From NCBI GenBank assembly GCA_031655335.1, contig CP134226.1, positions 3,919,049 through 3,983,048 of the forward strand: DNA of 64,000 bases, in the 5' to 3' direction. The notes under the pieces were generated by a model. The model worked only from the letters and a program-made list of their open reading frames with translations. It had not been told where the DNA came from and made no database searches. Shown here piece after piece: positions 1 to 8,657 of this stretch (within the stretch, counting starts at the first letter, position 1; the number at the start of each line of letters is the position of its first letter). A program made the position numbers and the translations under genes. The stretch comes from Thalassospiraceae bacterium LMO-SO8 (lineage in GTDB: Bacteria; Pseudomonadota; Alphaproteobacteria; Rhodospirillales; Casp-alpha2).

Positions 1-992
1 CGGATAGCACCGTCCCCTGCTCCCTCATCGCCGATGCGGCGGACCCCGCCGCCATCACCCGCGCGGCCGATGTTCTTCGGGCGGGCGGCCTGGTCGCCTT
101 TCCCACGGAAACGGTTTACGGCCTGGGCGCCGACGCGACCAACGACGCCGCCTGCGCCGCCATTTACGCCGCCAAGGACCGGCCCGAGTTCAACCCCCTG
201 ATCGTGCACGTGGCCGATGCCGCCGCCGCCGCCGGCTATGCCGAGATCACGGCCCTCGGCCGCCGGTTGATGGATGCGTTTTGGCCGGGACCGTTGACCG
301 TCGTCCTGCCCCGGCGGGCCGATTGCAGACTGTCACGGCTGGTCTCCGCCGGCCTCGACACCGTCGCCATGCGCGCCCCCGACCATGCCGTCGGCCAGGC
401 TCTTCTGAAAGCGAGCGGCCTGCCCGTCGCCGCACCCAGCGCCAACCGGTCGGGCCGCATGAGCCCGACACAGGCCCTGCATGTCGCCGCCTCCCTGCCC
501 GGGCCGGATCAAGGCGGGCCCGAGATCATCCTGGACGGCGGCGCCTGCCCCGTGGGCCTGGAATCCACCGTGGTCGACGCCACCGGCGAGCAGGCGGTGA
601 TCCTGCGCCCGGGCGGCTTGGCGCGGGAAGACATCGAAGCCGTCTGCGGCCCGGTTTTGGAAAGTCATGAGATCGGCCCGGACGGACCGCGTTCGCCGGG
701 CATGCTGGCCCGCCATTACGCGCCGTCGAAGCGGCTGCGCTTGAACGCCCTGTCGGCGGAACCCGGCGAGGCCTTGCTCGGCTTCGGCCCCGACGCGCCC
801 GACGGCGCGATGAACCTGAGTGCCGCAGGCGACACCACCGAGGCCGCCGCCAACCTGTTCGCCATGCTGCACGACCTGGATGGCGGCCCCACCCCGGCCA
901 TCGCCGTCATGCCGATCCCCGACCGGGGGCTGGGCCGCGCCATCAACGACCGCCTGATCCGCGCGGCGCGTGCCGAGGATGACACACCATGA
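1..992 (+). CDS. L-threonylcarbamoyladenylate synthase (Sua5/YwlC/YrdC family), 5' end missing
   Basis: The reading frame is open to the left edge (codons in phase with base 3), so this is the 3' part of a gene. It encodes a Sua5-type enzyme, which makes threonylcarbamoyl-AMP from Thr, bicarbonate and ATP for tRNA t6A37 synthesis in the cytoplasm. Visible hallmarks are the YrdC core FPTETVYGLGADA (about nt 99-137), the K-x-R motif KDRPEFNPL (from nt 174), the SANRSG motif (from nt 438) and the linker SPGMLARHYAP (about nt 693-725). That linker leads into the extra C-terminal Sua5 domain, so this is the long Sua5 form rather than short YrdC. Only a short N-terminus should be missing. The stop overlaps the next start in an ATGA arrangement. 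Confidence 0.95.
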   Translation, partial: DSTVPCSLIADAADPAAITRAADVLRAGGLVAFPTETVYGLGADATNDAACAAIYAAKDRPEFNPLIVHVADAAAAAGYAEITALGRRLMDAFWPGPLTVVLPRRADCRLSRLVSAGLDTVAMRAPDHAVGQALLKASGLPVAAPSANRSGRMSPTQALHVAASLPGPDQGGPEIILDGGACPVGLESTVVDATGEQAVILRPGGLAREDIEAVCGPVLESHEIGPDGPRSPGMLARHYAPSKRLRLNALSAEPGEALLGFGPDAPDGAMNLSAAGDTTEAAANLFAMLHDLDGGPTPAIAVMPIPDRGLGRAINDRLIRAARAEDDTP

Positions 993-1564
993 AGGGCGAC
1001 GATCTGGCGCTGATCGTCATGGACCTGGAATGGACCGCCTGGGAAGGGTCCTCGCAACGCCATTGGACCGGCCCCGGCGAAGAAATGGAAATCGTGCAGA
1101 TCGGCGCGGTCAGGCTGGCCGACACGCCCGCCCTGGAAGAACTGAGCGCCTTTGAAATCCTGGTCCGCCCCCGCATCAACCCGACCCTCGACCGATATTT
1201 CACGGACCTCACGGGCATCACCCAGGATCGCCTGGACCGCGACGGCGTGGATTTGAAAACGGGCCTGGGCGAGTTTGCCGAATTCATCGGCCCGTCCACG
1301 GAAGCCTTCGGATTTGGCGACGAATTCACCCATATCGTCACCAACTGCCAATTGTACGGCCTGGCCAATCCCTTCGCCGATTGCCGCTGTGCCGACGTAC
1401 GCCCGGCAGTAATGGCCCACCTCGGTATTAACTGGGTGCCCAACAGCTCGGAGTTGCCGGGGCTCATGGACTTCACCCCGCCGGGCGCCAAGCACCAGGG
1501 CCTCGCCGACAGCCGATGTGTCGCCGAGGCGCTGCGCCGGGCACGCAAGGCGGGCCGGTTCTAG
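989..1564 (+). CDS. DEDDh-type 3'-5' exonuclease-like protein
   Basis: A 191-residue protein that looks like the RNase T/DnaQ exonuclease fold. Motif I is visible as D-L-E-W (Asp12, Glu14), followed by QIGAVRL, the beta-strand typical of these enzymes. The segment FTDLTGIT matches the conserved region after motif I. Near the C-terminus HQGLAD (His169 to Asp174) fits the H-x4-D motif III of the DEDDh class. Family members remove nucleotides from 3' ends of DNA or RNA using two metal ions; the substrate here cannot be deduced. The ATG overlaps the stop of the Sua5-type gene by ATGA, implying translational coupling. It is convergent with the MFS gene downstream. Confidence 0.75.
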   Translation: MKGDDLALIVMDLEWTAWEGSSQRHWTGPGEEMEIVQIGAVRLADTPALEELSAFEILVRPRINPTLDRYFTDLTGITQDRLDRDGVDLKTGLGEFAEFIGPSTEAFGFGDEFTHIVTNCQLYGLANPFADCRCADVRPAVMAHLGINWVPNSSELPGLMDFTPPGAKHQGLADSRCVAEALRRARKAGRF

Positions 1565-1612
1565 ACATCCTTGTTCGGGACCGCGACGGTGGGCGAAACC
1601 CGACATGCAAAA

Positions 1613-1639
1613 CGGCCCCATGCGCACTGCATGGGGCCG
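1613..1639 (-). terminator. Rho-independent terminator for the minus-strand MFS gene
   Basis: A perfect 11-bp stem (1613-1623 with 1629-1639) and a 5-nt loop lie between two convergent genes. Read on the minus strand the stem is followed by TTTTGC, so it suits termination of the MFS gene ending at 1665. On the plus strand there is no T-run, so it would act there only as a weak 3' hairpin. Confidence 0.8.
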
Positions 1640-1664
1640 CTCCGCGCCTACGGTATGTGTGGGG

Positions 1665-2984
1665 TCATTCCGCGGGCTGAGCTGCACTTTCAGCCTGTTG
1701 CGTCAGGTGATCGCGGGCCGGCAGAAAGAAGGTGACGCAGCATTCGAACACAGCAAGCGCACCCAATACGAGAAAGACCACCGTAAAGCCGCCGACCACC
1801 GAGTGCAGCCACCCGGTCAGCGGCAACGCCGCGGCCCCAACCAGCAATCCGACCAGGTATTTCAACGCGAACACACGCGAGCGGATTTCCTTGGACGTGA
1901 ACCGCGCGATGATGGTGTCGTGGATTGGGATGATCGAGAAGACGATGAACATCATCGCCGTGGCAGCACCGAGCAGACCTTCGTTATAGGCATAAGCGAC
2001 CAGGAAAATCAGCGGTGCCTGCAGCGCGACGGCGATAATGTAAATCGGTTTCAGACGATATTTGTCCAACAGATGCCCCATCATGACCTGGGCCATGGAG
2101 GCAACGACAAACACGCCAAAACCCCAGAATCCCGCCTGTGACACGTTTGCAGCGAGGTCGCCCAACCGTTCGGTGAACAGCTTCGGAAGGGAGTTCGTTG
2201 TCGAATTGAAAATGAGCATGCCGGGTGCCGACGCCAACAGCACGACGAAGATCGCGCGTTTGACCTGTTCCGGCGTCGCACCGATGAACTTGTCTTTCTT
2301 GGCGAGCGGATGGGGCTCCGGTGCGTTCCGGGAAAACACCAGATAGGCCAGACCAACAAGGATCGAGACCACGCCTGGCGCGATGAAGGCCGCCCGCCAA
2401 CCGTAGTGATCGGTCAGAAAGCCGGAAACCACGGCGGCACAGGCGACGCCGAAATTTCCCCACACGCCGTTGATGCCCAACTCCCGGCCAAGCGACTTGG
2501 CGTTTTCCGCTACCATGGAGATACCGACCGGATGATAGATGGCGGCGAAGATGCCGATGACAAGCAAGCCTCCCGCGACCTGATAAGGTCCGTTGGCAAA
2601 CCCGGTCATGACCGATGCCGTCCCGATGCCGATGAAGAACACGGTCATCATGCCGTGCTTGGACCATTTGTCACCCAGCCATCCCGCAGGAAGAGAGAAT
2701 GCCCCGAAGGCGATGAAACTCGCCGTCGAGAGCGCCAGGAGAAACCCGTACGACCCCTTTTCGGTCAATCCGTCCGCCCATTCGACGATCGCGTTCAGAG
2801 CCCCTCCCTCAAACGGCAGTGCGCCAACCAACTCTTTGATCGCCTGCGCGAAAGTCAGTTGAAAGGCCGGATCCAGGGACATGGTCACGACGGCCGTCGC
2901 GTAGATGAGAAGGAATAAATGATCCAGCAGATGGCCGATGTTCAGGAACAGAAACTGGACGCCGTGGCGGTCGGTGTAGGACAT
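1665..2984 (-). CDS. MFS transporter
   Basis: A 439-residue polytopic inner-membrane protein with about 12 hydrophobic segments and the MFS layout of two six-helix halves joined by a cytoplasmic stretch (PEPHPLAKKDKFIGATPEQVKR). The loop after helix 2 has the shape of MFS motif A (PAGWLGDKWSKHGMM). I chose the ATG at 2984 (MSYTDRHG) because GAGGAAA lies about 6 nt upstream on the minus strand; the open frame extends 13 codons further. Substrate unknown. It is divergent from an AraC-type regulator about 150 bp away, an arrangement also seen for E. coli NimR/NimT, so that regulator may control it (inference). Confidence 0.85.
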   Translation of the reverse strand: MSYTDRHGVQFLFLNIGHLLDHLFLLIYATAVVTMSLDPAFQLTFAQAIKELVGALPFEGGALNAIVEWADGLTEKGSYGFLLALSTASFIAFGAFSLPAGWLGDKWSKHGMMTVFFIGIGTASVMTGFANGPYQVAGGLLVIGIFAAIYHPVGISMVAENAKSLGRELGINGVWGNFGVACAAVVSGFLTDHYGWRAAFIAPGVVSILVGLAYLVFSRNAPEPHPLAKKDKFIGATPEQVKRAIFVVLLASAPGMLIFNSTTNSLPKLFTERLGDLAANVSQAGFWGFGVFVVASMAQVMMGHLLDKYRLKPIYIIAVALQAPLIFLVAYAYNEGLLGAATAMMFIVFSIIPIHDTIIARFTSKEIRSRVFALKYLVGLLVGAAALPLTGWLHSVVGGFTVVFLVLGALAVFECCVTFFLPARDHLTQQAESAAQPAE

Positions 2985-3136
2985 GGTCGTTTCCTCGTCT
3001 TCCCAGTGAGGCTTTATGCCCATCCGGGTTTTTGGTCTGGTCGTGGTCGTCGTTTAGGATAGATGCACGAACCCGTCTCGACAGTCTTTCCGTATTCTGT
3101 CAATTTATGTCGCGAAACGGACAAACGAGACATCCC

Positions 3137-3934
3137 ATGGACGGCCCTCTTCGCGAACAGACCCATCAGGACAACATTGCGCGGGTCAATGCCCTGCAAG
3201 CCGTGCCGCGCCCCGTGGTCGCCGCCGCCACGGACTATCCGGCGGGTCAGGCGACGCGTTGGCATTCCCATCCGCGGGCGCAACTGGTCTACGGCATTTC
3301 CGGCGTCATGGCCGTGACCACCGAAGCCGGTGTCTGGGTCGTGCCGCCGGAACGCGCCGTCTGGGTGCCCGGCGGCATGGCGCACCGGGTCGATTTCCCG
3401 ACCGAGGTCAAGATGCGCAGCCTGTGGGTCAGCCCCGAGGCCGCCCAGGGCCTGCCCCGGGCATGCAGCGTCGTCACCGTGTCGCCGCTGCTGCGCGAAC
3501 TGATCCGCGCCGCCGTCGACCTGCCCGCCGAATACGACGCGGACGGCCCGGCCGGGCGGCTGATGGCGGTGATCCTCGACCAGTTGAAGGTCCTCGACCA
3601 GGCCCCCCTGCACCTGCCCTGGCCCGAGGACACGCGCCTGAGACGCATCGCCGAGGCGCTGACCGACGACCCGGCGCTGGACGCCGGGCTCGACACCCTG
3701 GCTAAATCCGCGGGCGCCAGCGCGCGCACCCTGGCGCGGCTTTTCGTCAAGAACACCGGCATGACCTTCGGCGCCTGGCGGCAGCAGGCGCGGCTCTTGA
3801 AGGCGCTGGAACTGCTGGCCGCCGGACAGTCCGTGACGGCGACGGCCCTCGATCTCGGCTACGACAGCCCATCCGCCTTCATCGCCATGTTCAAAAAGGC
3901 TCTGGGCGTGTCGCCGGGAAGATATTTTCGCTGA
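3137..3934 (+). CDS. AraC-family transcriptional regulator with N-terminal cupin
   Basis: A 265-residue protein with a sugar-binding-type cupin at the N-terminus (WHSHPRAQLVYGISG, His43 and His45; then WVVPPERAVWVPGGMAH) and a C-terminal AraC double helix-turn-helix (about residues 180-265, ending SAFIAMFKKALGVSPGRYFR, the usual AraC signature). Effector unknown. The ATG at 3137 has GAGA about 8 nt upstream; an in-frame ATG at 3107 and a TTG at 3032 are alternatives with poorer context. It is divergent from the MFS gene at 1665-2984 and is probably its local regulator, by analogy with NimR-type regulators that share the short cupin-AraC layout. Confidence 0.88.
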   Translation: MDGPLREQTHQDNIARVNALQAVPRPVVAAATDYPAGQATRWHSHPRAQLVYGISGVMAVTTEAGVWVVPPERAVWVPGGMAHRVDFPTEVKMRSLWVSPEAAQGLPRACSVVTVSPLLRELIRAAVDLPAEYDADGPAGRLMAVILDQLKVLDQAPLHLPWPEDTRLRRIAEALTDDPALDAGLDTLAKSAGASARTLARLFVKNTGMTFGAWRQQARLLKALELLAAGQSVTATALDLGYDSPSAFIAMFKKALGVSPGRYFR

Positions 3935-4082
3935 GATCCCGTATCCGTTCACTTGCATGAACGGTGTGCTCCGGTGTATGGACACGCTACCACAGCCGGG
4001 GTATCGCAGTCCCCCGGCGACGATAAAGGCGGCGGTCCGCCCAAGCACTGCTCGGCCCTCTGATGCAAGAGAGGTTTGAGCC

Positions 4083-4910
4083 ATGTCCGACCCCGCCCTG
4101 CCCCTGTCCGCCAATGCCGTTTCCGCCGACGACCTGAACCGCGCCCTCGCCACGCCCGACGCGCCGGTCGTCATCGACGTGCGCCGCCGCGCCGCCTTCG
4201 ACAAAGCCGACAGCATGATCGCGACCGCCGTCTGGCGCGACCATGCGGATGCCGCCGACTGGGCCGAAGACCTGCCGGAGGACTGCGCGGTCGTCGTCTA
4301 TTGCGTGCACGGCCATGCCATCAGCCAAAGCGCCGCCGCAACCCTGCGGGCGCTGGGCATCGATGCCTATTACCTGGACGGCGGCATCGATCATTTCATC
4401 GAAGCCGGCGGCATCACCATCAAGCGCGGTCTCGTGCCCGACGGCCGGTCCAGCATCTGGGTCACCCGCGAGCGGCCCAAGATCGACCGCATCGCCTGCC
4501 CCTGGCTGATCCGCCGCTTCATCGATCCGGATGCGGTGTTCCACTACGTCGCCAAGGACTTCGTCAAGGACGTGGCGACGGAGACCGGCGGCGTGCCCTA
4601 CGACATCCCGGACGTGGCGTTCAGCCATGTCGGCGAGAAATGCAGCTTCGACGCCTTCGTCGTCTGGTCGGGCATTCAAAATCCGGCCATGGACCGGCTG
4701 GCGGACATCGTCCGCGGCGCGGATACGGGACGGCTCGATCTGGCGCCGGAATGCGCGGGATTGCTGGCGATGTCCCTGGGACTGTCGGCGCTGTACGAGG
4801 ACGACGACCTGGCGATGCTGGATGCCGGAATGGCGGTCTATGACGCGCTGTTCGCCTGGGCGCGGCACGCGGCGGCGGAAACCCACAACTGGGTGCCCAA
4901 ACCGGCCTAG
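4083..4910 (+). CDS. Rhodanese domain fused to ChrB C-terminal (chromate resistance) domain
   Basis: A 275-residue two-domain protein. Residues about 12-110 form a rhodanese-like domain (VVIDVRRRAAFDKA, then the active-site loop VVYCVHGHAIS with Cys74). From residue 123 comes the ChrB C-terminal domain, recognisable by SSIWVTRERPKIDRIACPW followed by LIRRFIDPD. ChrB-type proteins accompany chromate transporters and have been described as chromate-responsive regulators, but this version lacks the N-terminal ChrB domain and carries rhodanese instead, so a sulfur-transfer or oxyanion-handling role is equally possible. Start chosen for the GAGG upstream. Its stop shares the four bases CTAG with the convergent TSUP gene. 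A chrA-type gene lies about 3.8 kb downstream. Confidence 0.85.
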   Translation: MSDPALPLSANAVSADDLNRALATPDAPVVIDVRRRAAFDKADSMIATAVWRDHADAADWAEDLPEDCAVVVYCVHGHAISQSAAATLRALGIDAYYLDGGIDHFIEAGGITIKRGLVPDGRSSIWVTRERPKIDRIACPWLIRRFIDPDAVFHYVAKDFVKDVATETGGVPYDIPDVAFSHVGEKCSFDAFVVWSGIQNPAMDRLADIVRGADTGRLDLAPECAGLLAMSLGLSALYEDDDLAMLDAGMAVYDALFAWARHAAAETHNWVPKPA

Positions 4911-5665
4911 CCGATCAGCGGCCGCAATCCGTCCCAGGTCAGCTTGATGCCGGTGAAGAACAGCAACACGTAGCACACGCCGAAGAACACCTTATCCGAC
5001 AAACGGTTCTGCCCCCACAGGCCGATGCGGATGCCGATGGGCACCAGGGGCACCAGGACCAGCGCGGTCCAGAGGACTTCCGCCGTGAACTGGCCCAGTT
5101 CCCAATAGGCCGGAAATTTCATCAGGTTTACGGCCCAGAAGAAGATGGCGAAGGTCCCGACGAAGGGTTTTTTGGCGAGGCCGCGCGGCAGCAGGTAGAC
5201 CTGCACCGGCGGCGCGCCCGCATGGGCGAAGAAACTGGTGAAGCCGCCGCACATGCCCCAGAACACGCCGCGCAAGCCGGGCGGCCGGGCACCATCGGGC
5301 TTGGGGCGCAGCGGCAGCCAATGGTCGAGGGTGAAGGCAATGGCGATCAGCCCGACCATCAGCCGCGTGCCTTCCTCGGTCATGAACTGAAACCCGGCCC
5401 ATCCGGCCGCCGTGCCCAGCACGGCCCCGGGCAGCAGAACCTTGAGGTCGGGGCCGCTGAAATCCTTGCGGTAGACCCAGATGTTGATGAAGTCGATGGA
5501 CATCAGCACCGGCAGCATGATCGCCGCCGCCATGGGCACGGGCACGATCAGCGACATCATCGGCACGGCGATCAGCGCCAGGCCGGAGCCGAACCCGCCC
5601 TTGGAAATGCCCGCGATCAAGACCGCCGGCACGGCCAGGAGATAGAACAGGGGATCTTGGATCAT
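4907..5665 (-). CDS. TSUP-family (TauE/SafE) membrane exporter
   Basis: A 252-residue integral membrane protein with about 8 hydrophobic helices. The N-terminal half contains GISKGGFGSGLALIAVPMMS, the glycine-rich TauE/SafE signature, and the second half has the degenerate repeat GMCGGFTSFFAHAGAPPVQVY. TSUP proteins move sulfite, sulfoacetate or other organosulfur anions across the inner membrane; the substrate here is unknown. It starts one base after the TGA of the upstream MFS gene, so the two are probably co-transcribed and coupled. The stop overlaps the convergent rhodanese-ChrB gene by CTAG. Sitting beside a rhodanese-containing protein fits a sulfur-oxyanion theme (inference). Confidence 0.88.
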   Translation of the reverse strand: MIQDPLFYLLAVPAVLIAGISKGGFGSGLALIAVPMMSLIVPVPMAAAIMLPVLMSIDFINIWVYRKDFSGPDLKVLLPGAVLGTAAGWAGFQFMTEEGTRLMVGLIAIAFTLDHWLPLRPKPDGARPPGLRGVFWGMCGGFTSFFAHAGAPPVQVYLLPRGLAKKPFVGTFAIFFWAVNLMKFPAYWELGQFTAEVLWTALVLVPLVPIGIRIGLWGQNRLSDKVFFGVCYVLLFFTGIKLTWDGLRPLIG

Positions 5666-5666
5666 G

Positions 5667-7211
5667 TCAGGGGATCGGTCCGTCAGAGGTGAAACGCGTG
5701 GGTGTTTTCTCGCCGCCCTTGCGACGGCGCAGGCGCACCTTGCGGAACAGGAGTTCCACGGGATAAGTGGCCGCCGAGCGCAGGCCCGCGACCGAGGTCA
5801 GGTTGCGCATGCCCTGGCGGGCGGTGGCCATGATTTCTTCCAGGACGATGTCCTCCTCGACCTCGCCAACCTCTTTAACCTGACGCAGGCGGTTGAGCGA
5901 GAGAAACCCCAAAACCGCCGCCAGAATGAAGAAGAAATCCCAATGGCGCAGGTTGATGGCCTGGAACAGGTGGCGGGTTTCCGGTTCGGTCCAGCGCAGG
6001 ATCAGGGTCAGTTCGCGGTCCGTGAACCAGTCGGCGAACAGCCCGCCGATGATCGGCGCCGTGCCGGCGCAGATCGCGGTGATGAGGGACGCGACGGACA
6101 AATAACTTGCCGCCGCCCCCCGGGGGGCCAGCTTCAAACTGATGTTGCCCGAGGCCAGCGTCACCCCGGCGGTCGAGACGCCGGTCAGGATGTGGATGAC
6201 GACCAGCAGCGGGACGGTCAGCACGTGTTTTTCCGGCAGGGTGGTGAAGGTCCACAGAAAAATCGACAGCACGAACAGCGGCGCGGCGACGGTCAACACG
6301 CCCTTGTTGGACACCCGGTCGGCGATCCGCCCCCAGGTCTTCAGCACGGCGATGTTGGCTGCCTGACTGACGATCAGCAACGCCGTGACCATGGTGACGC
6401 TGAGCCCCAGGCGCTTGTACAGGTAGACCGTGAAGAAGGGCGCCGCCAGATTGATGGCGAAGTTCCAGGATCCCAGGAAGATCACCAGGTTGCGGAAATT
6501 GACGTCCTTCAAGGGTTCGGCCAGACGCTCGGTCAGGGGCAGATGGCGTTCCGCCGGCGGCATGGCCGGTTCCGGAATGCGGCACATGCAATAGACGCTG
6601 GCGCAACCGGCGACGAAGGCGAGGACCAGCAGGATCGCATAGCCGTAGGCTTCCCGATGCGGCACCAGGCGGCCCCATTCGTCGACGAACAGACCGGCCA
6701 GCAGGCTGACCGCCATGCCGATGCCGGTCATCCACATCAGGCGGTTGGCGAACACCGCCCCCATGCGGTTTTCCGGCACCAGATCGCGAATCCAGGAATT
6801 GAACGAGCAGCCGACGAAGGCGCCGAGGCTGTAGCGAAGCGTGAGCCCGGTCAGCAGCAGGGCCAGGCCCGCCTCCTTCGACGGGATCAGCACCGCCGCC
6901 GCCATGACCAGCAGCATGGGCCGGCTGGCCGCGCCGAAGACAACGGCGAGCAGGCGCCGCCGACGCACCTTTTCGACCACCTGAACGGCGGGCAGCAGGG
7001 CCAATTGGCCCAGGTTGGGCAGGGCGACCAGCAAGCCGATGGCCAGGTTCGAGGCGTCGAAATAGAGCGCGTAGGCGACCAGGATCGGCCCCAGCGCCAG
7101 CGTCTCCATGCCCTGGGCCCAGATGCCGTTGTGCAGCAGCCACTTCAGGCCGGTTTCGACCTCGGCCTCGCTTAAGTCTTCGGAGGGCGCCAGGCGCTCG
7201 GAAAGGGACAT
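5667..7211 (-). CDS. MFS transporter
   Basis: A 514-residue polytopic inner-membrane protein with about 12 hydrophobic segments. The first segments are GPILVAYALYFDASNLAIGL and following; a second half begins near VNFRNLVIFLGSWNFAINLA. It ends in a cytoplasmic tail of about 80 residues containing an acidic stretch (EVGEVEEDIVLEEIM) and then a basic patch (RKVRLRRRKGG), which is longer than in most MFS carriers. Substrate unknown. The upstream ArsC-like gene ends 12 bp before the start and the TSUP gene begins 1 bp after the stop, giving a likely three-gene minus-strand operon. Confidence 0.82.
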   Translation of the reverse strand: MSLSERLAPSEDLSEAEVETGLKWLLHNGIWAQGMETLALGPILVAYALYFDASNLAIGLLVALPNLGQLALLPAVQVVEKVRRRRLLAVVFGAASRPMLLVMAAAVLIPSKEAGLALLLTGLTLRYSLGAFVGCSFNSWIRDLVPENRMGAVFANRLMWMTGIGMAVSLLAGLFVDEWGRLVPHREAYGYAILLVLAFVAGCASVYCMCRIPEPAMPPAERHLPLTERLAEPLKDVNFRNLVIFLGSWNFAINLAAPFFTVYLYKRLGLSVTMVTALLIVSQAANIAVLKTWGRIADRVSNKGVLTVAAPLFVLSIFLWTFTTLPEKHVLTVPLLVVIHILTGVSTAGVTLASGNISLKLAPRGAAASYLSVASLITAICAGTAPIIGGLFADWFTDRELTLILRWTEPETRHLFQAINLRHWDFFFILAAVLGFLSLNRLRQVKEVGEVEEDIVLEEIMATARQGMRNLTSVAGLRSAATYPVELLFRKVRLRRRKGGEKTPTRFTSDGPIP

Positions 7212-7222
7212 GGACAGGCCGA

Positions 7223-7573
7223 TCAGGTCCCGGCCTTGAGAGCGGCCTTCTGAGCGTCGCGGAAACCGACCACGACGTCCTTGCCGGACACGAACACGGG
7301 CCGCTTGATCAGGGTCGGATGGGCCGCCAGCAGCGCCTTGGCCTTGGCGGCGTCAAGCCCGTCCTTGTCGGCGTCGGCAAGGCCCCGCCAGGTGGTCGAC
7401 GCCTTGTTGACCAGGGTTTCCCAGCCCACGGCGTCGATCCAGCGCGCCAATTCAGCCGCCGGAACGCCGTCGGCGCGGACATCCTTCACGGCATGGCCGA
7501 TGCCTTCGTCGGACAGCCACTTGAGCGCCTTCTTGCAGGTGTCGCAGGTCTTCAGGCCCCAGACGGTCAGCAT
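7223..7573 (-). CDS. ArsC/Spx-family thioredoxin-fold protein (YffB-like)
   Basis: A 116-residue protein of the ArsC/Spx family. Cys10 and Cys13 form a CxxC (WGLKTCDTCKKALKWL) and the motif LIKRPVFV near residue 90 corresponds to the conserved Arg-Pro of arsenate-reductase-like proteins. The proteobacterial YffB subgroup has this length and layout; true ArsC enzymes use a single Cys and are usually longer, so arsenate reduction is not assured. The ATG at 7573 (MLTVWG) has GGGAG about 6 nt upstream on the minus strand; the open frame runs 32 codons further but lacks family similarity. First gene of the minus-strand operon with the MFS and TSUP genes. Confidence 0.85.
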   Translation of the reverse strand: MLTVWGLKTCDTCKKALKWLSDEGIGHAVKDVRADGVPAAELARWIDAVGWETLVNKASTTWRGLADADKDGLDAAKAKALLAAHPTLIKRPVFVSGKDVVVGFRDAQKAALKAGT

Positions 7574-7707
7574 GGCTCGCTCCCTTTTCGTCGTTCGCCG
7601 TTTACGATACGGGCACAAGCCCCTATATGTCATCCCATCGAATTTTGCCAAGCCGCCGCCCGGCGGCATGCCGCCCGCCCCGTCCCACAGCGCAGAGGCA
7701 CCCCGAC

Positions 7708-8496
7708 ATGCTGGCCCTGATTTCCCCCGCCAAGAAGCTGGACTTCGAATCCGATCCGACCCTGGACAGCCACACTCAACCCGACTTTCTGGCCAAGTCG
7801 AAGAAACTGGTTCAGGCCGCGCGCAAACTGTCGCGCCAGGACCTGCGCAACCTGATGGGCATCAGCGAAACCCTGGCCGACCAGAACTTTCAGCGGTTCA
7901 AGGATTTCAAGCCGCCCTTCGACCTCAGCAACGCCAAGCAGGCGGCCATGGTGTTCAACGGCGACACCTATGTCGGCCTGAAGGCGCGCGAGATGTCGAA
8001 AGCCGATCTGGAATATGCCCAGGATCACCTGCGCATCCTGTCCGGCCTTTACGGCCTGCTGCGGCCGCTTGACCTGATCCAACCCTACCGCCTGGAAATG
8101 GGATTGAAGTTCGCCAACCCGGGGGGCGAGAATCTGTACGCGTTCTGGAACGGCGCCCTGACCAAGGCCGTCGATCAGGCCGTGGAAGGGCATAAGGATC
8201 CGACCATCGTGAACCTGGCGTCCAACGAATATTTCAAGGCCATCGACCCCAAGGCCCTGACGGCCCCCGTGATCACGCCCGTGTTCAAGGAAGTGAACCA
8301 GGGCCAGGCCCGCGTGCTCGGCCTGTTCGCCAAGCAGGCGCGCGGCATGATGGCCCGCTACATGATCGTCAACCGCGTCGAAACCGCCGATGGTCTTAAA
8401 AAGTTCACGGACGGCGGCTATCGCTTTCAGGCGGCGCAGAGCGACGACACGACCTGGGTGTTCACCCGCAAGCAGCCGCCCAAGGTAACGAAATAG
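7708..8496 (+). CDS. yaaA: Peroxide stress protein YaaA (UPF0246/DUF328)
   Basis: A 262-residue cytosolic protein. The N-terminus MLALISPAKKLDFES is the diagnostic YaaA/DUF328 start, and the central segment YGLLRPLDLIQPYRLEMG is also highly characteristic. In E. coli YaaA is induced by OxyR and lowers free intracellular iron during peroxide stress. The ATG at 7708 has AGAGG about 10 nt upstream; the open frame extends 27 codons upstream without similarity. It is divergent from the ArsC-like gene (134 bp apart), so the two may share a control region. Confidence 0.93.
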   Translation: MLALISPAKKLDFESDPTLDSHTQPDFLAKSKKLVQAARKLSRQDLRNLMGISETLADQNFQRFKDFKPPFDLSNAKQAAMVFNGDTYVGLKAREMSKADLEYAQDHLRILSGLYGLLRPLDLIQPYRLEMGLKFANPGGENLYAFWNGALTKAVDQAVEGHKDPTIVNLASNEYFKAIDPKALTAPVITPVFKEVNQGQARVLGLFAKQARGMMARYMIVNRVETADGLKKFTDGGYRFQAAQSDDTTWVFTRKQPPKVTK

Positions 8497-8657
8497 ACGT
8501 GGCGTCGGCCCCGGCGGCGCGCTACCATTTTTCTTCCCCGGGCATACGGCAGACGCCCGGCATCATCAGGCGGAATTCCCGTCCAAGCTCTGCCCTGACG
8601 TAGGCCCGACCCGGCGCCAATCGGTTCCGGGCCGCCGCTAAACGATAGGGTACAGTC

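Noticed and set aside
5664..7175. 503-codon open frame on the plus strand
   Set aside because: Antisense to the MFS gene; Gln/Arg/Asp-rich translation without domain.
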